A stretch of 64,000 nt of DNA from Sphagnum magellanicum (lineage: Eukaryota; Streptophyta; Sphagnopsida; Sphagnales; Sphagnaceae). A program made the translations under genes and the position numbers. The stretch is taken from positions 14,275,349 to 14,339,348 of the forward strand of contig CM038918.1 of the NCBI GenBank assembly GCA_021904315.1, written 5' to 3'. The notes beneath the pieces were generated by a model. The model was given only the letters and a program-made list of their open reading frames with translations. It was not told where the DNA came from and did not search any database. Shown piece after piece: positions 47,151 through 57,478 of this stretch. The stretch's first letter is position 1. The number at the start of each line of letters is the position of its first letter.

Positions 47151-49599
47151 CAATAGCACATGCCACACTAATTGTAATTAAAATAGAATTTTAAATTATA
47201 ATTGAATATTTATATTTTAATTAATTCTTTGTTTTATGAATGTTAATAAAAATTTATAATGAATTTGGAATTTTAAAAATATTCATTATTTTTTTTTTAA
47301 TTCATAGATAATTACATTTAATTTCTGATTTAAATAATAATAATTAACCACCATATTATTTAGTAAATGATGATATATGTTTAATTGTTTAATTATACAA
47401 CTATATAATTAAAAATAGTTGATGAATACTTACAAGAAACTAAAGTAAGTAGCTAGACTTAGGCTAGATGATTAGTTTAGGTTTAAGACTAACTAAGCTT
47501 AAACTAGCTTGTACAACTAAATTACAACTATTTGAATTACAATTAAGTTACAACTAAATTATAACTAAAATTTTATCCCACATTGTTTAGCTTCCATTCT
47601 ATGAATCCAAATTATATAAAGGAATGCACTAAGATTGTTAGAAAACATAATAAACATGAAAATGTAATAACCATTTGGGATGAATCAATCAAAATTTAGG
47701 TTCAACCCAAAAGGTAAATGAAATAAGATTTCATTTATTAATTGTCATGTGGCCTAGGTCTAGGTTTAACATAAGTGCTTTGGTCTAACCCTAACTTAAG
47801 CCTAAGTTAAATGGCTTATGTTTAAGAGCTTAGGTGCCTAAGTTTAAACCTAACCAATGCTCATGCACCATGTGGCCAAACTTATTAATGTGGATGTGCC
47901 ATGTGTCATTTGATTATTTGTTGACCCCAAATTTTATGAATGCACCACCTATCAACATTATGAATGCACCACCTGTCAACATTATGAATGTGCCACATGT
48001 CACCAAACATTGGCCAAATGTTCAATTTACATAGTTGCAACATTATCAAAATGTTCAACTTACATAATTACAACCTAATAAAAATGTTTAACTTATATAA
48101 TTGCAACCTAATCAAAATTGTAATTATATTTTTGGTTGACATCATGCTTAATCAATGATGAAGTTCATCCACTTGTCAAAAGTACTTAACAATTCTCAAT
48201 TATATTGGTATGCAATTTGCAATTGAAATGGTAAGTAATGATTATTATTGTGGTGTTAACACATGGTTGACACTTTCAACTAGAATGTCATTTTCAACTT
48301 TTAACTTTTAACTTTTTTGGTTTGTAGTTGAAAAAAATATTTCTTAATTGCAAAATAAATTTGCAACTACACTTGTTCCTTTCAACTATGTTTTATAGTT
48401 GATATGTAATTGGAAACATAATTATAAATGGGGGGCTTTTCTACTAATGACATGATACGTCCAACCCCCCTTTCAGCCTAGATTTCACAACCTCATGCCA
48501 CATTCATAACTTTGGAAATGGAAGGAGAAATCAACAACTTCCCTCTCTTTTAGCTTCATGAAGAAACTACTATTATTGTCCTACCCTAACCCTAATTGCT
48601 AAAAGCTTTTGAAAAACACCTTCCACCTTGTCCACACCTTCTTATCCAACAAGTTAGCCAATTTAGGGCAAGGACAAGGTAACTTTGTTTCATCTTAATT
48701 TGGCTAGCCTACCGCCCCCTTATTCTAATTAGGGCACCCACCCCCCTAATCCAACTAGGATAAGGACACACTTTAACATGTTCCCTTGGACTTAAACTTA
48801 CCCCAAAACTTCATTAATCATCTTACATTTTTTTAATCAAAATTAAATTAGGCTAATTTAAGCCCAACACTAAGTAGATATATTGGGTGTATTAATGTAG
48901 GTATGTATTAGCTTAGGCCATGATTGGTATGACATGTGTCCATGTTTTACACTAGTAGTTGCATGTTAGTTGCGCACACAACTGTATGGCCAAATATTAT
49001 ATAATACCCATTTGTAATTGCAAACATAACCAATCAATTAAACTAGACAATTTGTTTGCTTCAGACATGTTAAACCCACTATTTGATATTGCAGTCTTCC
49101 TACATAATGGGTGATTACACTATCACAAACTTATATTACACTAATTGATTGTGTAACACAATTTCAAGCAAAGAAAATTTTTACTTAACTTGACCGTGGT
49201 TATGATACCATGAAGAATAAAATGAACAACTTTAATGAAACTATAATCGAGGATTAAATTTCAACAATCCATTAATCATGATTCACTACATTTATACACA
49301 TTACATTTCAGAAATCAAATAAAAATCAACTATGATCATGTTAGTGATTTGTTTGTTCTATTGAACTATAGTTAATAAAAGATTTATAATGTTAGAGTTG
49401 TGATTAGTGCTAAGATCAATAGTTTTAAACTCTAATTTCCATATTTGTTTTCATGCATTTAATTTATGTACTGTTGGGTGGGAATTAAATTGTACATGCA
49501 ATTGGGTGTGTTTCATATTATACACAGTTCCCAATTTCTAAGTTTTTAATTTTTTGGTTAAAATGAACCAATTTGATTAGTTCATCACAAAAGAAGTTT
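47151..49599. other. AT-rich intergenic DNA
   Basis: Includes many TAGGTTTA/CTAAGCTTA words near 47440-47560 and 47740-47860 and the short tandem repeats at 47934-48118. No coding region supported. Confidence 0.5.
47934..48118 (+). repeat. Two short tandem repeats
   Basis: Three units of about 27 bp (TGAATGCACCACCTATCAAC type, 47934-48003) are followed by about 2.5 units of 43 bp (AAAATGTTCAACTTACATAA type, 48015-48118). Non-coding; the short open frame across them is a by-product. Confidence 0.75.
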
Positions 49600-49989
49600 T
49601 AATAAATATGGGTATGAAAAATACATTAGCCTTCAAGGGGGGGTCAAATTAACAAATGCACCATTTTTTTTGTGCCAAAATGAATTTCATCCTGTTTTGA
49701 CTAATGTTGGGCGGATATCCTAAAAATCTGGGTATTCTGACGGAATATTGTTCATGATATCACTTTTGAAATCCTTTAGATATCAAAAAAAATTATATTC
49801 GAAATCATATCCTTATCTCTGGATTTCAAAATAATGATATCTAGTCATATAATATCCGAACAATTTTTATTTTTTTGAAGATATGATATTTAAGACAAAT
49901 ATGAAATCCTTGCTCAAATATGGATATGAGATGAGTTTAGGTTTTAAATGTAAACTATAGACATGTAGGTTGTTAGAAGGATCAAAACA

Positions 49990-50090
49990 AAATTGTGGGC
50001 GCCAATGTAAACCATTATAAGGAAAAAAAAGTTATGGGCGCCAGTGTAGGCCATTACAAGGGGAAAATTTGTTGTGGGTGCCACTATTAG
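49990..50090 (+). repeat. Short direct repeats, three units of about 43 bp
   Basis: The words TTGTGGGCGCCAATGTA, TTATGGGCGCCAGTGTA and TTGTGGGTGCCACTATTA mark three successive imperfect units within the 5' part of hAT copy 2, just ahead of the 22-bp minisatellite. They could be subterminal transposase-binding repeats; that role is inference. Confidence 0.6.
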
Positions 50091-50169
50091 ACCTAAAAAA
50101 AACAAAAACCCTAAATCTAGAATAAAATGGGGCTCAAACTCAGCTTGGGCCCCACTTTTTCATTTTCCC

Positions 50170-50810
50170 ACTTCTCCTCTTCATGTTGTTATGGTCTCCT
50201 CTTCACGCTGCTTTAGTCTCCTCCTCATGTTATTATGTTTTCCTTTTCATGCTGCTCTACTCTCCTCTTCACGTTCTAGGCTTTCCTCCTCGTGTTGCTT
50301 TTTTTTCCTTGTGTTGTTGGGCCTTCCTCCTCACACTACTAGGTTCTCCTCCTTATGCTATTTTGTTCTCCTTTTCACATTATTTTGTCCTCCTCCTTGC
50401 ACTGCTAAGCTCTCTTCTTCACATTGTTAGGCTTTCTTCTTCACATTGTTAAACTTTCTTCTTCGCGTTGCTCTGGTCTCCTCCTCATGTTGTTATGTTC
50501 TCCTCTTTGTGCTGCTCTACTCTCTTCGTCGAGCCATTGGGTTCTCCTCTTTACGTTAATTTGCTCTCCTCCTCGCACTGTTAAACTTTCCTCCTTCCAT
50601 TATTGGGCTCTCCTCCCCATGTTGCTATGTTTTCCTCTTAACGTTGCTTGACTCTCCTTTGTATTGTTTGGTTTTCCTTCTTATTGTTACTCTCCTCTTT
50701 GCACTACTTGGCTTTCCTTTTCACGATGCTTTCCTATTTCAAAAATATATTATTTCTATTAATGCTCTCCTCTTTGCATTGCTTTGTTCTCCTTTTCACG
50801 CTGCTATTGT
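50170..50810 (+). repeat. Degenerate 22-bp minisatellite in hAT copy 2
   Basis: About 26 to 28 head-to-tail copies of a 22-bp unit resembling GTTGTTATGTTCTCCTCTTC plus AC. Most units keep the TCTCCTC core and vary in the first ten bases; a few are shortened to 19-21 bp. The long open frames here (50074-50452 and others) are a by-product of the periodic, stop-poor sequence and not a gene. Confidence 0.88.
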
Positions 50811-51426
50811 TGGTGTATTGTTATTCGTTGAAAAATCTTGTACTACCCCTTTGCATTCCTTCTTCGAGGAATTGGGACTGTCGAAAGTCGAAAATCCAAA
50901 ACCTGTATTTTTTCAATAAGTTTTTTTCTTTTTTTTTATTTCCCATTTTTTTGTTTTTTATCTCATGTCTTTTGTTCCTTTGTTTTATTTTTATTTTTAA
51001 AAAAAAATTCTTTTGTTTTGTGGTGTAAGGCTTGTAACAAATTGTTTTGGAGACAAACGTAAACCCTTGTATTTTTTATAGTTTTATATATTTGCTTACT
51101 TGTAAATGTTTTGCATCATATTTAGTTGTGCATAAAAGGACTATCATCACATCACACAACAAAACCTTGTATTTGTTTCCTTAGTTCTCTCCACCATTTG
51201 GCCTTGTAGGACAGTTGTGAAAGATGGAAGGGTCAAATGAATTTAATAATCATACAATGTAAACTGAAGAGTATATAATATGCATGAATGATGAAACTGA
51301 AGTTAATCAAATAAAAGAAGAAAGAGAAAATCCAAGCTTGCAAACTGAAGGAAGTAAAGTGTCAAAAAAAATTGATGAAAAGAAAACTAAACAGATTTTG
51401 CAACAATTGCAAACTCAAAAAAAAAA

Positions 51427-53627
51427 ATGGCATCCTCATATATAAATGCACTTTGTTGGTCTTTTTATTGTGGTAATGATAACTTGAAAGTAAACTTAAA
51501 TGTTCCTCAAATACTGCGTTATTTATTGTGTCATTCTCAACCTATTGTTTTTATGAATTCAAGAAAACAGTTAAGGCAAGGTTTGATAACATATTATAAA
51601 ACAAGTAGCATAACATGTTTGTAGAAACATCTTGATGCAGATCATTCAGCAATTTATAAAAGTTTTCAAGAAAAAATTAATATTCAAGGGAAAGAAAATG
51701 TTGAGAGACAATCTACAAAGAAAAGGTCTTTTATTTCCAATTCTTCCATATCTGAATTTTTTGCTTCAAAAAATCCCTTCAAAAAGGATGATGTGGAGCA
51801 AAATATGTTTGTGGAAAATCTTGCACTTTTAATAGTGAAAAGTCACTTGTCTTTGCAATTTGTGGAGAGTATAGGTAAAAGTGTTTAGCGTTACAATTAT
51901 GTCCTCATGTGCAATTCCTTTCTCAAAAATTATTTTCAAACATTGTTTTGCCTAAATTGGTGGAGAAAATTAAGGAAACATATGTTTTGCCTTTGTTAAA
52001 TGATTGTAGTTATGTTACTGCCAGTTTTGATTTGCGGATGTCCAAGGGTGCACATGATGTGTTTATCTTGGTCATAAATTTTTTGGGATCTAATTGGAAA
52101 CCAAAACATGTTACTCTTGGTTTGTTTGAAGTTGTTAAAATTACAAAACAACGTTGGCTACAAATCTTATTGAACTTTGAATTGCATATGGTTTTGGAAA
52201 TAAGATCATAGCATATGTGAAGGACAAGGGTTCAAATTTAAATACATTGACCAATGCTTTGAAGTTTATTATTAAATGTGAAACTTTAGGTTTGGAAAAA
52301 AACTTTCAAGGAACCTGTTTTGATCATATTTTTCCCAAAGCATGCCAATATGCCACAACTGATGACAAAGTTTATAAAAGCTTAAAATATGTGTCTATTA
52401 AATTTGCTTAAACAAATTTGCAGAATTGCATTACTTGGCCAAAGAAATTTGGCAAAGGTCGTCAAGAATGGAACAAAGCTTGCATTGAAGCTGGTTTAAG
52501 CCCCAAGAAACTAAATATTCTAGTGAAAACAAGGTTGGTTTGGTTTTTAAACATTTTACTTTTTGCTCCATTTTTGTAAGTCTATTGTTTTTAATTTATT
52601 TTAATTGTAAGTTGTTTTGCTAATCCTTGATCTACTTCTACAAGTTTGTGAGTAAAATCATCATATTTCAAAAGGCATTACAATTTAGGGCATCAATTGT
52701 CCTTTGCTATAGTCGACAAACTGTAGTGAAAATTACTGGTTGTGTCCCTCCACCTTTTAATTTGGCGCATATTTCAAATAATTGTTGATGTTTTGTCTTC
52801 ATTTGTAAGTGTTTGTGTGTTGAACCAATCTCGTGGGCATTGGTTACTTTTTAATGCTTTGAATGCAACAATCACTATGAGCCTGAAACTTAAAGAAAAA
52901 TCTGGAATTTCATCTAACTTGCAAGATTTAATTGATGATGATTTTGTTGTAGCCCAGGAATTATCATTATTTGCATCTAACATTAGAAGAGAAATATGTG
53001 TTATTTTAGATCGTTTTCTTTCATTCTTTAAAAATATGAAAGAAATAAAACACATAACATGTTGTCCTTAATGTGGAAGAGTATGACCAACAATCCTTAA
53101 TTCCTATGTTTTTGAGATGCTACCACATCCTCCACCCTATGGCAAAATTTCGACCTATAGCAAATATGCAAATTGATGAAGAAAGTAACTTGGACATTTT
53201 TGAGATGTATGCTAAAACCAATGAACCAACAAAGGAGGTGGTCAACAAGGAGTTGTTGATGTTTAAAAGGTTTCAAATGGATGTTAAGGACATTAAATGT
53301 CTTTTAAAGTGATGGGCAAAATATGAGTCTCTATTTTCCAACTGTGGCATTTCTTACTCATTAGATTCTTAACATTGTTGGTTTTCATATAGAAACTGAA
53401 AGATTTTTTCATTGGTTGAAATTTTTACAAATTTGAAGAGATGTCGCTTACTATCAGATAATTTAAATAAAATCATTTTTGTTAGTAAAAATTGGCCTAA
53501 TGATCCTAGGGTGGGTTGTAATTCACCTTTTGGTTTGATAGAGTTGATTGAAGCTGATGTTACCTTAGAGGAAGAATTAGAACAATATGAAAATGAATTT
53601 GAGCAAAATGAACTTCTGGACTTGTAA
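51427..53627 (+). pseudogene. hAT transposase remains, copy 2
   Basis: Consecutive frames carry the usual order of a plant hAT transposase. The BED region is at 51427-51690 (LLCHS, then KHLDADHS after a stop). A catalytic-core segment at 51909-52211 includes YVTASFDLRMSKGAHDVF, whose aspartate fits the first RNase-H-like catalytic residue. Next is KDKGSNLNTLTNALKF with GTCFDHIF at 52217-52411. An intron of about 111 bp follows (GT at 52534, AG at 52644), then FVSKIIIFQKALQF, and a dimerisation region near 53070-53627 (VVNKELLMFKRFQMD, NWPNDPRVGC). Frame changes and stops between segments show it is dead. It is better preserved than copy 1. Confidence 0.82.
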
Positions 53628-55036
53628 TTTGTAAAATACTTTTTTTTAATTATTTTATCTTATTATTTGAAATGTTAAATGATTTGACAAATATTAATGG
53701 TGACAAATATCCAGTCATATTGAAATCTGACATTAGATTTTTTTAATGATATCCTTAAAGGATATTACAATTTATTTTTAAATAATAATAACCGGAACCG
53801 GTGGATAACAAATAGGCGAATAACCGGAACCGGCGGATCTAAAAAGTTATATCCGCCCAACACTGGTTTTGACCCCGTCTTTCCTTTTTCTTGAGCGCCT
53901 CCACGAATGCTACATATATTTCACTGCTCCTACATGTACAACTCACAAAAATCCAATAAAACTACATGTACAACTACTGCTACTACAACTGTTGCTACAT
54001 ATATTTTCACTGCTCCTACATGTACAACTACTATAATTACCTTGAACCTTGTGCATTAAATGCTAAGTTTCAGCATTTCATACCCAGATTTATTAAAACT
54101 TCCTTTCTTTGCGGACCTCACTCAAAGAGGGGATAGGGGGTGAAAAGAGGCCCAAAGACATGTGACGACAGGATGACTTTAAGAAAAACTCTATTAGGTA
54201 CAAAACTTAAAGTATGAGTGATGCCATAATGGAGACGCAAAGCAACTTATATGCTTAAATGTCCCTTCTTGCTGCATGGTTTGTGAAATATGGGGATAGA
54301 ATATGTGGTACTTTGCCATGGGGGTCACACTTGGCATCTTTTTTTCTCTGTCTCTCTCTCTCTCTCTTTAATGGGTTACTGGTGTATATGCATCTTTGAT
54401 TGTGTCAGTACTTCCCCCACCCACTTCTCCCAAGCCTCCACCCAAATACTCTTCTTTCATAAGAATCCAAAAGAAGTGCTTGAAGAAGTGCAAGAGAGCA
54501 TTTTTTGCATCCTTCAATGAATTTGTCTTTCAGGCTTTACCTCAAACCAACAACCTGAAAGATGTCCAGAGCACAACAGACACATACATCCAGTCTAGGG
54601 AAAGTGAGTGCTAAACTGCCAAAATCAAGCTAGACTTTGACATGGTCAGGTGGACGACTTCTGCACCGTAATTTTTGGTAATGTCCTCTGTACGAGCAAA
54701 AGAGTAAGTAAGTAAGTATATATATATGTGGTGCTGTTTTCAGCTTGGCCCACAACAATGGTTGCAACATAAGTTGGAAGGGATGCACTTTCAGAAAGGT
54801 CCATAGTAGTGGTACTTTCCCCCCACCCCCACCCCCCTCAGGCTGCTGGATAATGCAATGCCAATCAACCCACCCATCCCCTCACTCCCTTACAAACAAA
54901 CTGGCCCACAAACATGAAGATGACTATATCATGGCAGATGATGGGTGTACGATAGAATCATGAATATATATATATATATCCATGTATATTCGCTACCCAA
55001 TTGCCTGGCATGCTCGCCTAAAGTAGCAGCATAATA

Positions 55037-55449
55037 GAGTTATCCATAAAGTAATAAAAACACAGCACCAGAACCCTGAGTTTGGTCATACACAGGGTGA
55101 GATTTTTTTAAAAACCTGCAAAAAAGTACATTAGCATTCCACAGGGGATCAAACTCAGAAAACCATCAATTTTGGTGGTAAACTGAGTTTCATCCTGTCT
55201 TCCCTTTCTCCTGAGCGCCTCCACTACTACTACACATATTTTCACTGCTCCAAACTGTACAACTACTATAATTAGTCTCGAACCTTGTGCATGAAATGCT
55301 GAGTTTCAACATTTCATATTGAGTTGCAGCATTTCATACTGAGATTTAATAAAATGTCTTTACTTTGCGGATACCACTGAAAGAGAGGATAAGGTGTGAA
55401 AGGAGGCCCAAAGACAGGGTGAAGACAGGGTTACTTTATGGATAGGTCT
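55037..55449 (+). mobile_element. Non-autonomous TIR element B, copy 3
   Basis: 413 bp bounded by AGAGTTATCCATAAAGTAA and TTACTTTATGGATAGGTCT, which pair as an inverted repeat of about 19 bp with two mismatches, and flanked by AAT on both sides. The interior is similar to 16384-16774 over most of its length, with a short local duplication of the CAGCATTTCATA word. Confidence 0.72.
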
Positions 55450-55637
55450 AATGGGGCCCCCACTCATTCATCGGTGATGGGATTTCCTACCAGCCAAGGT
55501 GAATTAGTACCTTCACCTCCTCCAGTGACGGCTCATGAAGGCTAACATTTAACCTGGGAATTGTTAGATTTGGACTCTGCGATTCCCTGATTTGGACAAA
55601 AAGGAACAGATATTTTGGGATCTTTACCTGGTCATGT

Positions 55638-55870
55638 ATCAGAGTGAGCCAGCACCCACCAAGGTTTACATGCAGTTTGGTTGATATGTAGATGAGAAAC
55701 ACTTTTTCATTGTATTATCCAACACCTAACCATGGTCTTTAGCTATGTGCTAACCATCCACATGCATGTACCTACTTAGTAGTAACTAAGTGTCCTACCT
55801 ACTCCTTGCCTTCATACATGGTAACCATTTATATTATCTACTAATTTATCTACGATATTTACTCACTTAC
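55638..55870. mobile_element. MITE A-related fragment, inverse of the 21.3 kb copy
   Basis: Begins at CAGAGTGAGCCAGCACCCAC, a variant of the MITE A terminus, and continues with GAGAAACACTTTTTCATTGT, shared in reverse complement with the fragment at 21.3-21.45 kb. Internal TAGCTATGTGCTAACC and repeated TACCTACT words also fit MITE A. The right end is not evident. Confidence 0.5.
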
Positions 55871-56828
55871 CAGTGTTTTTCTGGGAAATTTTATGTCATA
55901 GCCAAGGCGACAATGACCCACAAGAAAATCTAACCAAATTTGGCTACAAGCTCCATATGATAGTAAATTTTTTTAAACATCCTTCCGTATTTTTAATACC
56001 TATTTGAACTGTGTATAGGAATTTGATGATTTTTCTCAATTTTTGGTCAAAATTTTCTGGCTATTGAAAATCTCAAAAGCATTTGACTTTATCATTTTAA
56101 AATTGTAATATAGCATTTTGGCTATATATAGCCAAAAAAAGAAGCTTTTTCCCCATTCTGGTAGAAAATCCAAAAAAAAAGTATTAGAAATGGTTTCACC
56201 CAAGCTTCATCCTAGTTATGTGTCCAAATATGATTCCTTTTTCCTCTTAATGACTTTTTTATTTGAACCGCTTGAGCTTATCCTTCTAAAGAAACTTCTA
56301 CAAATAGATATATAGATGAAACTGCCTATTATCATACTTATTTCATATCACACCACAGAATTTTTGCCAAATAATTTGATTCCATTATTGATTATTCATA
56401 TCATGCACATTCTTCGACCCTATGTAAACAAATTGGGAAATCTTTTAGGAGAGTTGCATATTCAAGCCTAAATTTCAGGCTCTAGAATTTCAGCCTAGAA
56501 ATCCCATTTATTGTTTTCCATTTCCTTTCAGGGATGATGATTCACAACAGCCTTCTATTCTGGAATTTACACAAGCAAGGTGCCACCCTATAGTCAGTCT
56601 AAACAATTACATTCGAAGGTTATTAATTCAGAGCCAGTCCAGTTTAATACAAGATTCAATTCCATCTCCATCAGCCACAGCAAAACACCCTAACAACACC
56701 CCGCCCCCCAAAAAGGGTGTGTAATTAGTTTCTTCAACTATTATACACACTTCAAAATTAAAGTTATGTAATAATATTATGTACATGACTTAAATTTACT
56801 TATCATGAAAATTTTATGTAAGACAACA

Positions 56829-56916
56829 TTCACTTAACATTAAGTTATCGCTCGTTTAACATTGAGTGTCACTTAGATTTTCATTTAACACTGACTTAGC
56901 ATCAAGTGAATGCATC
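56829..56916 (-). mobile_element. Short TIR element C, half copy in inverse orientation
   Basis: The stretch ending GCATCAAGTGAATGCATCA reads in reverse complement as the left half of element C (GATGCATTCACTTGATGCTA, then AAATGAAAATCTAAGTG). It lies 350 bp from copy 3 and has lost the other half. Confidence 0.6.
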
Positions 56917-57268
56917 ATAACATATATATATGTATATAGCAACACCTTGATGATGTCTACTGCAACATCAAGCACTAAGCAAGCCTCAACAGACAATTGG
57001 GGCATTTGCAATCCAAACAGACTCATCATGCTTTTAAATTGTTTAAGCCTTTATTTACTATTAAAAAGCTGCAAATTACTTCCACCAATCTACCACACTT
57101 ACCTACATTGGCCAACATGTCACCCACTAGCTCTTCCTTGACACTTGATCAACACTACCCATTTTGGTGACCAAAGTGCCTGTTGCCACCTATCAAATGC
57201 ATCACCCCTAGTGGTGTGCATGATACTGATCACTATGTTGTTCAATACCCATGTTTTCACTACTTATA

Positions 57269-57478
57269 GTGCATTCATAGCTGATGTTAAATCAATGTTA
57301 AATGAAAATTTAGGTGGCATCCTAGATGGCACCCAATGTTAAATGGGTGATAGATTAATGTTAAATGAATGTGAGTTTAACATAAAATCTTCACAATAAG
57401 TAAGTTTAAGTCTTAAATGACTAGTATGGTGTTAAGGGACTCAACACTAGAGTCCCTAACACCAAGTGTGAATGCACC
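57269..57478. mobile_element. Short TIR element C, copy 3
   Basis: About 210 bp; the right end ACCAAGTGTGAATGCACC is intact and the left end GTGCATTCATAGCTGATGTT is altered. The interior follows copies 1 and 2. Confidence 0.75.

Larger units (their letters stand above)
49702..53865 (+). mobile_element. hAT-superfamily DNA transposon, copy 2, full length but decayed
   Basis: Ends are TAATGTTGGGCGGATAT and ATATCCGCCCAACACTG, an inverted repeat with a changed first base pair at the left. A perfect 8-bp duplication GTTTTGAC flanks it (49694-49701 and 53866-53873). Layout parallels copy 1: terminal region, short direct repeats, a 22-bp minisatellite, BED region, transposase core with an intron, C-terminal dimerisation region. 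It is inserted into a member of the TIR family also found at 16384-16774 and 55037-55449, at the point where those copies read TTTCATCCTGT. Stops break the transposase, so it is inactive. Confidence 0.9.
49600..54192 (+). mobile_element. TIR element B, copy 2, split by hAT copy 2
   Basis: The right part (53866-54192) follows copies 1 and 3 from TTCTTGAGCGCCTCC to a terminal AACTCT next to ATT. The left part, up to 49701, matches the AATTTCATCCTGT region. The element was interrupted by hAT copy 2. The left end is uncertain; I could not find its terminal repeat, so 49600 is approximate. Confidence 0.6.

Noticed and set aside
50074-51062. Several overlapping open frames of 66-126 codons
   Set aside because: They follow from the 22-bp repeat and T-rich DNA inside the hAT element; the peptides are low-complexity Leu/Ser/Phe strings.
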